64,000 nucleotides of DNA, from assembly GCF_001469215.1 (NCBI RefSeq), contig NZ_LOFH01000004.1, positions 348,647-412,646 on the forward strand, written 5' to 3'. The position numbers were made by a program, and so were the translations under genes. The notes under the pieces are model-generated. The model did no database searches and had not been told where the DNA came from. It was given only the letters and a program-made list of their open reading frames with translations. Positions 8,404 through 18,306 of the stretch are shown here, piece after piece. Within the stretch, counting starts at the first letter, position 1, and every line of letters starts with the position of its first letter. This stretch comes from Pseudoalteromonas sp. H105 (lineage in GTDB: Bacteria; Pseudomonadota; Gammaproteobacteria; Enterobacterales; Alteromonadaceae).

Positions 8404-8970
8404 TTACTTCTCTAGTAAAATATCATGTATTTTTGCAAGGTCCGTTTTGCCTTCAATGATCTCATCTGGCGTTAAACCTGAAAGCTCATGTGGAAATACT
8501 AACCATTCTTCTGATTCATGTATGTAGTAATCCGGTTTCATATCAACCTTCGAGTTTTTTGGCTTGTAGTAAGGACAAGCTACACGAATATCTTTTGGTA
8601 AATTTAAACGCATCAACTCTGATAACTTTTCTTTAAGCGCAAAGATACTGCGTCCTGAATCAAAAACATCATCAACAATTAACAGTGAATCACCCGCATT
8701 GGCATTTTCAATGATGTAATGTAAGCCATGAACTTTGATTTCTTTAGACTGCTTATTAATACCATAATACGATGAGGTGCGTACGGCGATATGATCCGTT
8801 TCAATACCTTTATAATCATAATACTCTTGCACAGCAATACCAATTGGTGCACCGCCACGCCAAATACCAATAATAAAATCAGGACGAAAACCGTCTTGGT
8901 AAACTTGTGCTGCTACGCGAAAAGAATCTTCTAGCAATTGCTGCGCGGTGATGTAAGTCTTATCAGACAT
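8404..8970 (-). CDS. phosphoribosyltransferase (purine-type)
   Basis: 188 residues. The PRPP-binding signature DSLLIVDDVFDSGRS (about residues 95-109) identifies a type I phosphoribosyltransferase, and FIIGIWRGGAPIG near residue 33 supplies the first PRPP loop. Such enzymes attach ribose-5-phosphate from PRPP to a base; similar proteins are annotated as hypoxanthine or xanthine-guanine phosphoribosyltransferases. The sequence is not a close match to classical E. coli Hpt, so the substrate is left open. GGGG lies upstream of the ATG as a modest ribosome binding site. It appears to be a single-gene unit ending at the shared terminator. Confidence 0.75.
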   Translation of the reverse strand: MSDKTYITAQQLLEDSFRVAAQVYQDGFRPDFIIGIWRGGAPIGIAVQEYYDYKGIETDHIAVRTSSYYGINKQSKEIKVHGLHYIIENANAGDSLLIVDDVFDSGRSIFALKEKLSELMRLNLPKDIRVACPYYKPKNSKVDMKPDYYIHESEEWLVFPHELSGLTPDEIIEGKTDLAKIHDILLEK

Positions 8971-9169
8971 AATAGAAACCCCAGTGTAAGTAGATTAATC
9001 AAGTGTAGTCTAATCAAGACAACTCTTGAAAAGCTGTGGCGGCGGATTTTACCGTAAAATACGTTAAAAAGCTTGTTTGATACCATTTTTAAACACATTA
9101 ACTACATTTAACGACTTATCATTCGTTCTGTTTACCTCTATACAACGGCAAAAGCTTAAGTCAAACGCA

Positions 9170-9196
9170 TAAAAAAGCACGCATTGTCTGCGTGCC
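9170..9196 (-). terminator. terminator after pepB
   Basis: On the minus strand GCACGCA, loop GACAA, TGCGTGC is followed by TTTTTT. It begins about 30 bp after the pepB stop. Confidence 0.75.
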
Positions 9197-9223
9197 TTGT
9201 AATATTAAAAGTATGTCGAGGCG

Positions 9224-10519
9224 TTACGCTTTCTCAAGCAATGTACGTGCAACGGTACGCATACCGACTGTTGTTGCACCTGCAGCCCATTGACCTGTAC
9301 TCCCCATATTAAACGCAGCTGCTAAATCAATATGTACCCAGCCTTTGCCATCATTTGGTACAAAGCGTGATAAGAAACCTGCCGCATTTGATGCGCCGCC
9401 ATAACCGCCACCCTTTTGTGCTCGGCTATTTGCCGTATCAGCATAAGGTGATGGGCAGTTTTGTTGATGCCACTTTTCAAGTGGTAATGGCCAGCCGGCT
9501 TCCATCTCTTGCTCTGCAAAGCCTTCGACTTCACGTACAAACTCTTTATCAAGACCAAATAAGGCATTGTACTCTTGTCCAACAGCAACTAGTGCAGCGC
9601 CCGTTAGCGTTGCAGCATTGATAATAAGCGGTGCACCAGTCTCGCCTGCCGCCATAAGGCCATCAGCAAGCACTAAACGCCCTTCTGCGTCGGTATTTAC
9701 AATTTCAACCGTTGTGCCATTTTTATAAGTTAAAATGTCACCTAGTTTGTATGCATGACCCGAGATCATATTCTCTGCGCAACATAAAAATAGCTTGATA
9801 CGCTTGTTAATACCACGGCTAATCGCCAAAGCTAGACCCGCAGTAACCGTGGCTGCACCACCCATATCGCATTTCATGCCCAGCATGCCTTCACTTGACT
9901 TAATTGAGTAACCACCTGAATCAAACGTGATACCTTTACCCACTAACGCCGCATCTACTGGTGCATTGTCATCGCCAGTTGGGTTGTAATCTAATGCTAG
10001 TAATACTGGCGGGCGCTCACTGCCACGGCCAACAGCATGAATACCAATCCATTGCTGCTCTAATAACGCATCGCCTTTAATAATTTGGTAGCTGACATGC
10101 TCAGGTGCAAGTGATTGAATAAATTCAGCCGCTTTACCAGCAAGGCTCTCAGGGAAAATATCATCGGCAGTGCCGTTAATCATTTCACGCGCCCACGTAG
10201 CAGAGCGTAATAATGAATTTAGCTCTTGGCTATCTGTTTTAGCATTTTGTGCAAACTCAACGCCTGCTAACGTTTTAGGAGAAACAAAGCCTTGATAGAA
10301 TGCCCATTGCGTTTCAGTGCACCAGCAGTCGCCAGCTAAAACAACATTTTTAACGCCTTGATTTGCAATAGAACGCGCTGCTTTTTGCACGTTTTTTAAG
10401 GTTTCTTGCTCGGCTAGGTGAACTGTTGCACCGTGCTCATTAAATGAAAGTGTGGCGTTTTCGCCCCAATGAGATGCAGCCGCGTGTTCGCTTAATTGAA
10501 CAACAAATTTTTCAGACAT
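9224..10519 (-). CDS. pepB: aminopeptidase B, M17 family
   Basis: 431 residues. The C-terminal catalytic domain has the leucyl-aminopeptidase signature NTDAEGRLVLADGL and the metal-site segment VGKGITFDSGGYSIK, whose Lys and Asp bind the two catalytic metals. The N-terminal part is short and of PepB rather than PepA type, and the overall length is that of PepB (about 427). The enzyme removes N-terminal residues from small peptides in the cytoplasm. It is transcribed divergently from sfsA with 80 bp between starts. In E. coli pepB sits next to the isc cluster; that context is absent. Confidence 0.9.
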   Translation of the reverse strand: MSEKFVVQLSEHAAASHWGENATLSFNEHGATVHLAEQETLKNVQKAARSIANQGVKNVVLAGDCWCTETQWAFYQGFVSPKTLAGVEFAQNAKTDSQELNSLLRSATWAREMINGTADDIFPESLAGKAAEFIQSLAPEHVSYQIIKGDALLEQQWIGIHAVGRGSERPPVLLALDYNPTGDDNAPVDAALVGKGITFDSGGYSIKSSEGMLGMKCDMGGAATVTAGLALAISRGINKRIKLFLCCAENMISGHAYKLGDILTYKNGTTVEIVNTDAEGRLVLADGLMAAGETGAPLIINAATLTGAALVAVGQEYNALFGLDKEFVREVEGFAEQEMEAGWPLPLEKWHQQNCPSPYADTANSRAQKGGGYGGASNAAGFLSRFVPNDGKGWVHIDLAAAFNMGSTGQWAAGATTVGMRTVARTLLEKA

Positions 10520-10599
10520 GTTAAAGTACTCTTTGCGCTAAATAGTGGCACCGAGTCTACTATAGCTGGCACAACTTCCCAACTGATTGAGACTAAATA

Positions 10600-11322
10600 A
10601 TGAAATTTGCTAAGCCATTACAACACGCCATATTGATCAAACGGTACAAACGATTTTTAGCTGACTTACGCTTAGCGGATGGTTCTGAATTTACTGTGCA
10701 TTGTGCTAACACGGGTAAAATGACAGGCTGCGCCGAGACAGGTTTCAGCACATTTTATTCAACCAGTGATAACCCAAAACGTAAATACCCATCCTCTTTA
10801 GAGCTCACTCAAAATCAATTTCAGCATCTGATTTGCGTCAATACTGCATTAGCAAACAAGGTGGTCGAAGAAGCATTACACACTTGTACAATCAATGAAC
10901 TAAGCGGTTATGAACACATCCAAAGTGAAGTAAAATACGGTCAAGAGAATAGCCGAATCGACTTTTTACTCAGCGATCCTAACCGCCCAAACTGTTATGT
11001 TGAAGTGAAATCAGTCACGTTATTAAGCCAAGATGCGCCAGAAACGGGCCAAGGCTATTTTCCTGATGCGCAAACGTTACGCGGGCAAAAACATATTCGA
11101 GAATTAATTGAAATGGTTGAGCAAGGCCATCGTGCAGTATTATTGTTTGCTGTGTTACATGAAGGCATAACCCAAGTGAGTGCAGCAAAACATATTGATG
11201 AAAAGTATGCCCAGTTATTAACAGAGGCGATTGCTAAAGGTGTTGAGGTGTTCGCCTATAAAGCCAATATTTCGACGCAAGAAATAATGCTAACCGAGCG
11301 TCTACCATTTATTTCTAATTAA
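10600..11322 (+). CDS. sfsA: SfsA family DNA/RNA-binding nuclease-fold protein
   Basis: 240 residues, the normal length. Characteristic segments are the N-terminal [27 protein letters not shown] and the conserved SRIDFLL followed by [10 protein letters not shown], where Asp, Glu and Lys form a PD-(D/E)xK-like nuclease site. The protein was first described in E. coli as a sugar fermentation stimulation factor that binds DNA; a nuclease fold is inferred from the active-site pattern. As in E. coli, sfsA lies just before dksA, on the same strand. Confidence 0.9.
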   Translation: MKFAKPLQHAILIKRYKRFLADLRLADGSEFTVHCANTGKMTGCAETGFSTFYSTSDNPKRKYPSSLELTQNQFQHLICVNTALANKVVEEALHTCTINELSGYEHIQSEVKYGQENSRIDFLLSDPNRPNCYVEVKSVTLLSQDAPETGQGYFPDAQTLRGQKHIRELIEMVEQGHRAVLLFAVLHEGITQVSAAKHIDEKYAQLLTEAIAKGVEVFAYKANISTQEIMLTERLPFISN

Positions 11323-11635
11323 CCCCTTACTGTTAACTAAACAAGCGCTGATAAACAATGGTTTTCCATCATCTATAATTATTCTCTAAGGCGATAATTA
11401 AGTGAAATAAAAAATTGAGTTGTATTTTTTATTTATGCCCATATGTATAGGCCAGTTAACAAATCGCACTGTGATTAAAAAACGGTCAGTAGAATCACCG
11501 AATTCCATTAAAAACAGTAAAAACGATTTAAGCACAGCCAATTAATTAAAAATAAATTTGCCTAGGCCATAGGATTCTGTTATTTATAGCCGCCGGCTAA
11601 AGCTGGGTATTATATTAAGGATTTAGGAGAAAGTT
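11323..11635. other. 313-bp spacer between sfsA and dksA
   Basis: AT-rich, no open reading frame of note. It contains the probable dksA promoter (11558-11586) and the palindrome GCCTAGGC inside that promoter. I saw no clear terminator for sfsA. Confidence 0.5.
11558..11586 (+). promoter_or_regulatory. putative sigma-70 promoter of dksA
   Basis: TTGCCT, exactly 17 bp, then TATTTA, ending 49 bp before the dksA ATG. The match to consensus is moderate but the spacing is ideal and the position is suitable. Confidence 0.45.
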
Positions 11636-12079
11636 ATGCCAGACCAAAAAAAATTAGGGTTGTTGGCTCAGGCCGGGTTAGAACCATACCAAGAAAAGCC
11701 GGGCGAAGAGTATATGAATGAAGCACAACGTGCTCATTTTAAAACTATTTTGGAAGCATGGCGCAACGATTTACGCAATGAAGTAGACCGTACTAAATCG
11801 CACATGCAAGACGAAGCTGCTAACTTTCCAGACCCTGTTGACCGTGCTGCACAAGAAGAAGAGTTCTCATTAGAGTTGAGAACACGCGACCGTGAGCGTA
11901 AGTTGATCAAAAAAATTGAAAAAACAATTATCCTTATCAAAGAAGATGATTTTGGGTTTTGTGAGTCATGCGGAATTGAAATCGGTATCCGTCGTTTAGA
12001 AGCTCGTCCTACAGCTGATTTATGCGTAGACTGTAAAACGCTCGCCGAAATTAAAGAAAAACAAGCAGGACGTGGTTAA
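11636..12079 (+). CDS. dksA: RNA polymerase-binding transcription factor DksA
   Basis: 147 residues. The coiled-coil tip has the DxxDxA motif (Asp66, Asp69, Ala71) that enters the polymerase secondary channel and is needed for function with ppGpp. The C-terminal zinc finger has all four cysteines (109, 112, 130, 133, as CESC...CVDC), so this is the zinc-containing form. A strong ribosome binding site (TTAGGAGAAAG) precedes the ATG. DksA adjusts rRNA and amino acid promoters during starvation. gluQ follows after 18 bp and is probably co-transcribed, as in many gammaproteobacteria. Confidence 0.97.
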   Translation: MPDQKKLGLLAQAGLEPYQEKPGEEYMNEAQRAHFKTILEAWRNDLRNEVDRTKSHMQDEAANFPDPVDRAAQEEEFSLELRTRDRERKLIKKIEKTIILIKEDDFGFCESCGIEIGIRRLEARPTADLCVDCKTLAEIKEKQAGRG

Positions 12080-12097
12080 CAACTTTTAAGTTAAACC

Positions 12098-13045
12098 ATG
12101 TCTATTGCCACAGCCGATACAGCGTTTTCGCGTAATTATCGCGGACGCTTTGCGCCGTCTCCATCTGGGCCGCTCCATTTTGGTTCTTTGGTTGCGGCTG
12201 TAGGCAGTTTTCTTGATGCAAAAAGTCATCAAGGTAATTGGTTAGTTCGTCTTGAAGATATAGATACAACCCGCGTTGTAAAAGGGGCTGCTGACGATAT
12301 CCTCAAAACACTAGAAGCTTATGGCTTGTATTGGGATGAGCACGTTGTTTATCAAACTCAGCGTCATGAATTATACCAACACACACTTGCGCAGCTACAA
12401 AGCCAAAATCTCGTCTATGCCTGTAATTGCTCACGAAAACAAATAAAAGCACTGGGTGGAATATATCAAAGCCATTGTCGAAATCTATCCTTAGATAACT
12501 CCAAGTGTGCTCTGCGCTTAATTCAGCAACATCCTACAACGCAATATCGCGATCTTATTCAAGGCGATATAATCGTTGACATCAACCTCGCTCATGAAGA
12601 TTATATAATCAAGCGCAGCGATGGTTTATTTGCTTACCAACTAGCCGTCGTCGCTGATGACATTGCCCAGGGAATTACAGATGTCGTGCGTGGTGCTGAT
12701 TTATTAGAGCCCACAGCCAGGCAGCTAAGCTTATTTAAACAACTCGATGCGATTCCCCCAAACTATGCTCACCTTCCTTTAGCCGTTGCCAAGCCGGGAT
12801 TTAAACTATCAAAACAAAACTACGCGCCCGCTATTTGCAAACAACAGCCCAAACCAGCGTTATTTAGTGCATTTCAATTTTTAGGTTTAGCACCCGAGCA
12901 AGAATTACTTACGGTTAACATTGAGCAAATGATGAATTGGGCTATTAAACGCTATCAATTATCAACTGTACCAAAAGTAACACAAATTCAAGTTTCTCAG
13001 TCAGCAGATCATCAAACAACGCTGTTTACTCACATAATTAAGTAA
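12098..13045 (+). CDS. gluQ: glutamyl-Q tRNA(Asp) synthetase
   Basis: 315 residues, a truncated glutamyl-tRNA synthetase without the anticodon-binding domain. The HIGH-like motif is PSPSGPLHFGSL and the KMSKS-like motif is KLSKQNYA. A zinc-binding knuckle is visible as CNCSRKQI...SHC. The enzyme loads glutamate onto the queuosine base of tRNA(Asp) rather than onto a tRNA end. The gene order dksA-gluQ is widely conserved, and pcnB and folK downstream complete the usual set. The 188-bp gap to pcnB probably holds a separate promoter. Confidence 0.95.
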   Translation: MSIATADTAFSRNYRGRFAPSPSGPLHFGSLVAAVGSFLDAKSHQGNWLVRLEDIDTTRVVKGAADDILKTLEAYGLYWDEHVVYQTQRHELYQHTLAQLQSQNLVYACNCSRKQIKALGGIYQSHCRNLSLDNSKCALRLIQQHPTTQYRDLIQGDIIVDINLAHEDYIIKRSDGLFAYQLAVVADDIAQGITDVVRGADLLEPTARQLSLFKQLDAIPPNYAHLPLAVAKPGFKLSKQNYAPAICKQQPKPALFSAFQFLGLAPEQELLTVNIEQMMNWAIKRYQLSTVPKVTQIQVSQSADHQTTLFTHIIK

Positions 13046-13220
13046 AATTTCGCTAAATGGTGTTTATTTTAAAGCCTTCAACTTAATTTTTGAGCTGCAC
13101 TGGTATATTATAGCCACCCGTTTATCGCCAAGTATGCACATTCCTCGTGCAGTTAATATCAAAATACAGCTATACTTGGTTAGATTTTTGATGGATATGC
13201 CGTCAATTAACAGTGTTCTG

Positions 13221-13236
13221 TAGGAGACAGATTATT
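13221..13236 (+). promoter_or_regulatory. ribosome binding site and AUU start of pcnB
   Basis: GGAG at 13223-13226 is seven bases before ATT at 13234-13236. In E. coli the AUU start keeps PcnB levels low because initiation factor IF3 discriminates against it; the same control is inferred here. Confidence 0.7.
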
Positions 13237-14628
13237 ATTTCCAAGCTTTTTCAATTTTGTCGGCAAATTATGGGGCCAAATGGCACTCAAACACATCAGC
13301 CAGAACAAGAGCAAACCTTGCCTTTGGTTATTGGACGTAATGAGCACGGCATTTCTCGCAAACAGTTTAGTCCAAATGCAGTCAAGGTATTATATCGCCT
13401 GAAAGATGGTGGCTTTGATGCCTACCTGGTTGGTGGATGCATTCGTGATATTTTGTTAGGACAACAACCAAAAGATTTCGATGTTGTTACCAATGCCACA
13501 CCAGAGCAAGTAAAAAAACTCTTTCGAAATTGCCGATTGATAGGCCGACGTTTCCGCCTCGCTCATATTGTATTTGGCCGCGAGATTATTGAAGTTGCAA
13601 CAATGCGCGGACACCATGAAGCTGCGCCTGAAAAAAACCAAACAAGTCAATCAAGTGATCAAGGTCAACTATTACGTGACAATGTATTTGGTAGTATTGA
13701 AGAAGACGCTGAACGACGCGACTTTACAATAAACGCGCTTTATTACTCGATAAATGATTTTTCAATTCATGACTTCGCAAATGGTATTGCCGCCATTAAC
13801 GCAAGGCAGATTGAATTAATAGGCGACCCAAAAACGCGATACAGAGAAGACCCTGTTCGTATGTTGCGCGCAGTTCGTTTTGCAACAAAGCTTGATATGA
13901 CTATCGCTCCAGCGACAGAGAAGCCTTTAAAAGAATTAGCCAGCTTGTTAGATAATATCCCTCCAGCCCGCTTATTCGAAGAAACCTTAAAGTTATTCCT
14001 TAATGGAAAAGCACAAGAGAACTTTCTTATGCTACGTCGCTATGGTTTATTTAAGGCATTATTCCCAGCACTTGACAGTATTTTAGACAAGAACCCTGAA
14101 GGATTAGAACACTCACTTATTCAACAGATGTTCCGTAATACCGATGAGCGCATCAATGCTGATAAAAAAGTGACCCCAGCCTTTATTTTTGCTGCGCTAT
14201 TATGGTTCCCACTATTAAAAATAGCGACAAAACTACAACAACAAGAACAGTTGTCTGAATTTGATGCATATGCACAGGCAATGAATAAAGTACTGAGCGA
14301 AAACGCACAGCATATCGCTGTACCAAAGCGCTTTACTTTAGGCGCACGCGATATATGGCATATCCAGCAACGCTTAGATAAACGCTCAGGCCAACGCGCA
14401 TTTAGATTAACTCAACAACCTCGTTTTAAAGCGGCCTACGATTTCTTGCTCTTACGTGTGCAAGCAGGTGAACAACAACACCAAGAACTCGTAAACTGGT
14501 GGAGCGACTACCTAAACAAAGATATAAATGGCCAAAAAGAAATGGTTAGAGCGCTAGGGAGCCAAGGTGCCCCGAAAGGTCGCCGCCGTTCTCGCCGTCG
14601 TAGTAGCCCAAAACCGGCAGCTGAGTGA
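13234..14628 (+). CDS. pcnB: poly(A) polymerase I, with apparent AUU start
   Basis: About 464 residues. The nucleotidyltransferase domain has LVGGCIRDILLG and PKDFDVVTNATPEQVKKLF, with the catalytic Asp pair in DFD; the RNA-binding middle and a basic tail (KGRRRSRRRSS) follow. The enzyme adds poly(A) tails that promote RNA decay. The frame is open from a GTG at 13213, but the ribosome binding site TAGGAG (13221-13226) lies downstream of that GTG. It points to ATT codons at 13231, 13234 and 13237. The residues after 13234 (ISKLFQFCRQIM) align without a gap to the start of E. coli PcnB (FTRVANFCRKVL), which itself begins at AUU. No ATG occurs until 13270. ATT at 13234 is therefore chosen. Confidence 0.9.
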   Translation: MISKLFQFCRQIMGPNGTQTHQPEQEQTLPLVIGRNEHGISRKQFSPNAVKVLYRLKDGGFDAYLVGGCIRDILLGQQPKDFDVVTNATPEQVKKLFRNCRLIGRRFRLAHIVFGREIIEVATMRGHHEAAPEKNQTSQSSDQGQLLRDNVFGSIEEDAERRDFTINALYYSINDFSIHDFANGIAAINARQIELIGDPKTRYREDPVRMLRAVRFATKLDMTIAPATEKPLKELASLLDNIPPARLFEETLKLFLNGKAQENFLMLRRYGLFKALFPALDSILDKNPEGLEHSLIQQMFRNTDERINADKKVTPAFIFAALLWFPLLKIATKLQQQEQLSEFDAYAQAMNKVLSENAQHIAVPKRFTLGARDIWHIQQRLDKRSGQRAFRLTQQPRFKAAYDFLLLRVQAGEQQHQELVNWWSDYLNKDINGQKEMVRALGSQGAPKGRRRSRRRSSPKPAAE

Positions 14629-14632
14629 TAAA

Positions 14633-15118
14633 ATGGAAACTGTATACCTTGGCTTAGGGGCGAATTTAAACGCCCCCCGTGAGCAATTAAACAATGCTGT
14701 TTTAGCTTTACAAACGCTTCCTTGTTGTGAGTTTGTTGGTGTATCTCACCACTATGCGAGCAAACCGATGGGCCCACAAGATCAGCCTGACTATGTGAAT
14801 GCTGTCGCAGCGCTAAAAACGACTCTACTTCCTGAGCAGCTTCTTGATTTAACGCAAAGAATTGAACTAGACCATGGCCGAGTTCGTAAAGAAGAACGCT
14901 GGGGTGCACGCACGTTAGATATCGATATTTTATTATTCGGTGAGCAAATAATTAATACTGAGCGTTTGACTGTCCCTCATTATGGTTTAACTGAGCGAGA
15001 GTTTGTCGTCTATCCATTACTTGAGATTGCGCCAAATATTAAGTTGCCTACTGGTACAAAGTTACAAACAATCACTGCAACACTTGCATTAAACGAATTA
15101 CAACAATTACCTCTGTAA
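14633..15118 (+). CDS. folK: 2-amino-4-hydroxy-6-hydroxymethyldihydropteridine pyrophosphokinase
   Basis: 161 residues from the ATG at 14633; the frame is open 22 codons further into pcnB, but METVYLGLGANLNAPREQL is the normal HPPK start. The family signature RWGARTLDIDILLFG contains the Asp pair that binds magnesium, and GPQDQPDYVNAV lines the substrate pocket. The enzyme transfers pyrophosphate from ATP to the pterin in folate synthesis. It starts four bases after the pcnB stop, so the two are co-transcribed, and panB follows. Confidence 0.95.
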   Translation: METVYLGLGANLNAPREQLNNAVLALQTLPCCEFVGVSHHYASKPMGPQDQPDYVNAVAALKTTLLPEQLLDLTQRIELDHGRVRKEERWGARTLDIDILLFGEQIINTERLTVPHYGLTEREFVVYPLLEIAPNIKLPTGTKLQTITATLALNELQQLPL

Positions 15119-15149
15119 TTAATTTTAAGGCGTTACCTACGAGGATATT

Positions 15150-15944
15150 ATGTCTAAAATAACAGTGTCTACTCTTCATAAAATGAAGGCAGAACAACAA
15201 AAGATAACCGCTTTAACTGCTTACGATGCCAGTTTTGCCAAGCTTTTTCATGATAACGGCGTAGACGTTATATTAGTTGGCGATTCACTCGGTATGGTTC
15301 TACAAGGTGGTGACGATACCCTCGCGGTAACAAATACAGACATCGCGTACCATACTCGCTGCGTGCGTGCTGGCAGCAGAGAGTTATTTGTCATTGCTGA
15401 TATGCCATTTATGACCTATTCGACCCCACAGCAAAGTTGTGAAAATGCAGCACAACTGATGCGCTCAGGCGCCAACATGGTCAAATTAGAAGGTGGTGAA
15501 TGGTTATACGATTCAATCACAGCCCTTACACAACAAGGTATTCCTGTGTGTGGGCATTTAGGACTCACGCCTCAGTCTGTGCATGTGTTTGGCGGTTTTA
15601 AAATTCAAGGCCGCGGTGAAGAGCAAGCCCTAAAAATGATTTCAGACGCACAAGCGCTTGAAAAAGCAGGCGCACAAATGATCGTACTTGAATGTATTCC
15701 TTCAGCGCTTGCAAAACGTATCACTGATGCTGTCAATATCCCTACCATTGGCATTGGTGCAGGTAATCAAACCGATGGTCAAATTTTAGTTATGCATGAT
15801 TTAGTAGGTATTTCAGCAGGCTATATCCCTAAGTTCTCTAAAAACTTTTTACTCGAAACAGGTAATATGCCAGATGCAGTAAAAAAATATTGTGCTGATG
15901 TTCAAAATGGCACTTTCCCAAGCATTGAACATGAGTTTAAATAA
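15150..15944 (+). CDS. panB: 3-methyl-2-oxobutanoate hydroxymethyltransferase
   Basis: 264 residues, the standard length. Conserved segments are [19 protein letters not shown] (metal-binding Asp), [29 protein letters not shown] and [21 protein letters not shown]. The enzyme adds a hydroxymethyl group from methylene-tetrahydrofolate to ketoisovalerate, the first step to pantothenate. The ribosome binding site is GAGGA before the ATG. Its stop and the panC start share a base (TAATG). Confidence 0.97.
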   Translation: MSKITVSTLHKMKAEQQKITALTAYDASFAKLFHDNGVDVILVGDSLGMVLQGGDDTLAVTNTDIAYHTRCVRAGSRELFVIADMPFMTYSTPQQSCENAAQLMRSGANMVKLEGGEWLYDSITALTQQGIPVCGHLGLTPQSVHVFGGFKIQGRGEEQALKMISDAQALEKAGAQMIVLECIPSALAKRITDAVNIPTIGIGAGNQTDGQILVMHDLVGISAGYIPKFSKNFLLETGNMPDAVKKYCADVQNGTFPSIEHEFK

Positions 15945-16798
15945 TGCAGTCGATCACTGAAATAAAATCATTACGCAGTCAAATTAAAGCCTGGCGTCAA
16001 GTCGGCCTCAGCGTCGCATTAGTTCCTACAATGGGAAACTTGCATCAAGGGCACTTCTCGTTAGTAGAGAAAGCCAAAACCATGGCTGATAAAGTGGTAG
16101 TGAGTATTTTTGTAAACCCTATGCAATTTGGTGCAAATGAAGACCTGGATAGCTACCCAAGGACATTAAATGCAGATAAGCAAGGCCTCGCTGAGCTTGG
16201 GACTGATATTGTTTTTACGCCAAGTGTAGAAACCATTTACCCTAACGGTTTAGGCGCACAAAGTTATGTCGACGTACCTGACATATCAATGGGTTACTGT
16301 GGTGGTTCACGTCCAGGACACTTTAAAGGTGTAGCCACAGTAGTAACGAAACTATTTAATCTGGTTCAACCTGACTTTGCATGTTTCGGTGAAAAAGACT
16401 TTCAGCAGTTACAAGTTATCAAAACCATGGTACGCGATTTATCGATTCCTGTTGAAGTAGTCGGGGTTGCAACCACGCGTGAAGTCTCTGGTCTTGCTAT
16501 GAGCTCACGAAATGGCTACCTATCTGATCAACAGAAAGCAGTCGCTGCAAATTTATTTAAAACGCTAACCGAATGCGCGACTCAATTACGCGCTGGCCAA
16601 AATGATTTCTTAGCCCTTTGTAAACAAGCTAAACAAACGCTGAACGAGGCAGGGCTAATCGCTGATTATTTTGAAATAGCCCAGCGCGATACCTTAAAAA
16701 GCGCTACAGTAGAAGATGACCGATTAGTCATTTTAGCTGCGGCATATTTAGGTAACGTAAGACTAATAGATAACTTACAAGTTAATATAATAAATTAG
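15944..16798 (+). CDS. panC: pantothenate synthetase
   Basis: 284 residues. The HIGH-like nucleotide motif is [14 protein letters not shown] and the KMSKS analogue is [21 protein letters not shown] and [17 protein letters not shown] are family segments. The enzyme joins pantoate and beta-alanine using ATP. It overlaps panB by one base, so translation is coupled. panD is not in the window. Confidence 0.97.
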   Translation: MQSITEIKSLRSQIKAWRQVGLSVALVPTMGNLHQGHFSLVEKAKTMADKVVVSIFVNPMQFGANEDLDSYPRTLNADKQGLAELGTDIVFTPSVETIYPNGLGAQSYVDVPDISMGYCGGSRPGHFKGVATVVTKLFNLVQPDFACFGEKDFQQLQVIKTMVRDLSIPVEVVGVATTREVSGLAMSSRNGYLSDQQKAVAANLFKTLTECATQLRAGQNDFLALCKQAKQTLNEAGLIADYFEIAQRDTLKSATVEDDRLVILAAAYLGNVRLIDNLQVNIIN

Positions 16799-16806
16799 GG
16801 ATAAAA

Positions 16807-17046
16807 ATGAATTCACTACTTAAAATAGCCGGGTCGACTATGCTTGTTGGCCTTTTATTAGGCTGTCAAAACCAAATAGAAAACCCAGAAATGCAGCAGT
16901 GTGCACAACAAAATTATCAATGTGAGCTTAACTGTGAGCAACAAAGCACGGGTGATGGCATGGTTCACAAAGTGTGTAGTACCAAATGCATAGAAACATT
17001 TAATCAATGCAAAGCCAATGCTGAGAAGCTTGGAAAAATGCAATAA
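16807..17046 (+). CDS. small cysteine-rich lipoprotein, unknown function
   Basis: 79 residues. The signal ends in the lipobox LLLGC (Cys20), so the mature protein should be lipid-anchored. The mature part holds six more cysteines in an ordered pattern (C-x6-C-x3-C, then C-x3-C-x6-C), which suggests paired disulfides in a helical hairpin. It starts eight bases after panC with TAGGGA as ribosome binding site, so it may be the last gene of that transcript. I do not recognise a named family. Confidence 0.75.
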   Translation: MNSLLKIAGSTMLVGLLLGCQNQIENPEMQQCAQQNYQCELNCEQQSTGDGMVHKVCSTKCIETFNQCKANAEKLGKMQ

Positions 17047-17057
17047 ATAATGGCTAT

Positions 17058-17086
17058 AAGCTTATCAGCCTTATTCTGATAAGCTT
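17058..17086 (+). terminator. hairpin after the small lipoprotein gene
   Basis: AAGCTTATCAG and CTGATAAGCTT form a perfect 11-bp stem with a 7-base loop. No T-run follows, so it may stabilise the mRNA end rather than terminate alone. Confidence 0.5.
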
Positions 17087-17227
17087 CTCCCTCACCTCTA
17101 TTCTCAAGCGACCCCTAAACCACGATTCACTAACCTAAATTATGGGTAACTAATTAAATATTAATATGCATTTCAAACGAACTTTAGCCCGTGGCTAAAT
17201 TGAGTTTTAGGTATTATTGCTAGCCAT

Positions 17228-17263
17228 AAAAAAACCGCCTTTATCAATAAAGGCGGTTTTTAT
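17228..17263. terminator. bidirectional terminator
   Basis: AAAAACCGCCTTTAT, loop CAA, then the complementary ATAAAGGCGGTTTTT-type arm. T-runs occur on both strands. It serves pstS on the minus strand and the panBC transcript on the plus strand. Confidence 0.85.
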
Positions 17264-17277
17264 TATTAATTATCTGA

Positions 17278-18246
17278 TTATAAAAGACCTAGCTTCTTAA
17301 GCTCTCTCATTGCCATAGCTCCTGACAATGGTACATATCCATCTTTCTCAACAATTTGTTGACCACTTTGAGAGAGTACCATTTTAAGGAACTCTGCATC
17401 AATTGGAGAAAGCGGTTTATTTGGATGCTTGTTAATATAAACATACAAGAAACGAGATAACGGGTATTTACCTGTTGCTACGTTATCAAGTGTAGCGTCT
17501 ACGAACTTGTTGCCTTTCTTAGCCAATGGAACAGTACGAACACCCGATGTTTTGTAACCGATACCTGAGTAGCCGATTGCATTTACAGAAGATGAAATTG
17601 ACTGTACAACCGATGCAGAGCCTGGCTGTTCATTTACGTTGTTACGGAAATCGCCTTTACACAAAGCCATTTTCTTAAAGTAACCATACGTTCCTGATAC
17701 AGAGTTACGGCCATAAAGCTGAATATCTTTAGCAGCCCAATCACCAGTTAAGCCAACATCACTCCAACGAGATACTTCATCTGACGCGCCACATTTACGT
17801 GTTGATGAGAAGATAGCGTCAACCTGATCAATACGAAGCCCTTCAATTGGGTTATCTTTGTGAACAAATACAGCGAGTGCATCAATTGCAACACGAACTT
17901 CTGTTGGTTTGTAACCGTAACGTTTTTCAAACGATTCAATTTCTTTTGACTTCATCTTACGGCTCATAGGGCCGAAATTTGCAGTCCCTTCAGTTAAAGC
18001 CGGTGGCGCTGTTGAAGAGCCCGCTGCTTGAATTTGAATATTTACATTCGGGTAGAAGCGCTTATATTCTTCAGCCCAAAAAGTCATCATGTTGGCAAGA
18101 GTGTCAGAGCCCACTGATGAAAAGTTACCTGAAATACCTGTTGTTTTCTCGTATTCAGGAATCGTTTTATCTAAAGCCAGCGCTTGTGCAGATACTAATG
18201 TTGTAACAGCCACACCCATTGCGGCAACTAAACGTTTAAATTTCAT
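17278..18246 (-). CDS. pstS: PstS-family phosphate-binding protein
   Basis: 322 residues with a signal peptide ([24 protein letters not shown]). The mature part has [15 protein letters not shown] and [24 protein letters not shown], the phosphate-binding loops of PstS-like proteins, and [13 protein letters not shown]. It should be a periplasmic binding protein for a high-affinity phosphate ABC transporter. No pstC, pstA or pstB is adjacent; the gene instead follows phoB and phoR on the same strand. A set of Pho-box-like repeats ends about 60 bp upstream. The ribosome binding site is GGAG. Confidence 0.9.
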   Translation of the reverse strand: MKFKRLVAAMGVAVTTLVSAQALALDKTIPEYEKTTGISGNFSSVGSDTLANMMTFWAEEYKRFYPNVNIQIQAAGSSTAPPALTEGTANFGPMSRKMKSKEIESFEKRYGYKPTEVRVAIDALAVFVHKDNPIEGLRIDQVDAIFSSTRKCGASDEVSRWSDVGLTGDWAAKDIQLYGRNSVSGTYGYFKKMALCKGDFRNNVNEQPGSASVVQSISSSVNAIGYSGIGYKTSGVRTVPLAKKGNKFVDATLDNVATGKYPLSRFLYVYINKHPNKPLSPIDAEFLKMVLSQSGQQIVEKDGYVPLSGAMAMRELKKLGLL

Positions 18247-18306
18247 AGGGGTTACTCCGATTTGTTCGTCCCATTTCCTAACTGCTGACTACTTTAAAGC
18301 CATTAA

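Noticed and set aside
13213..13233. GTG start of pcnB
   Set aside because: The ribosome binding site lies downstream of it and the added residues (FCRRQI) do not resemble other PcnB starts.
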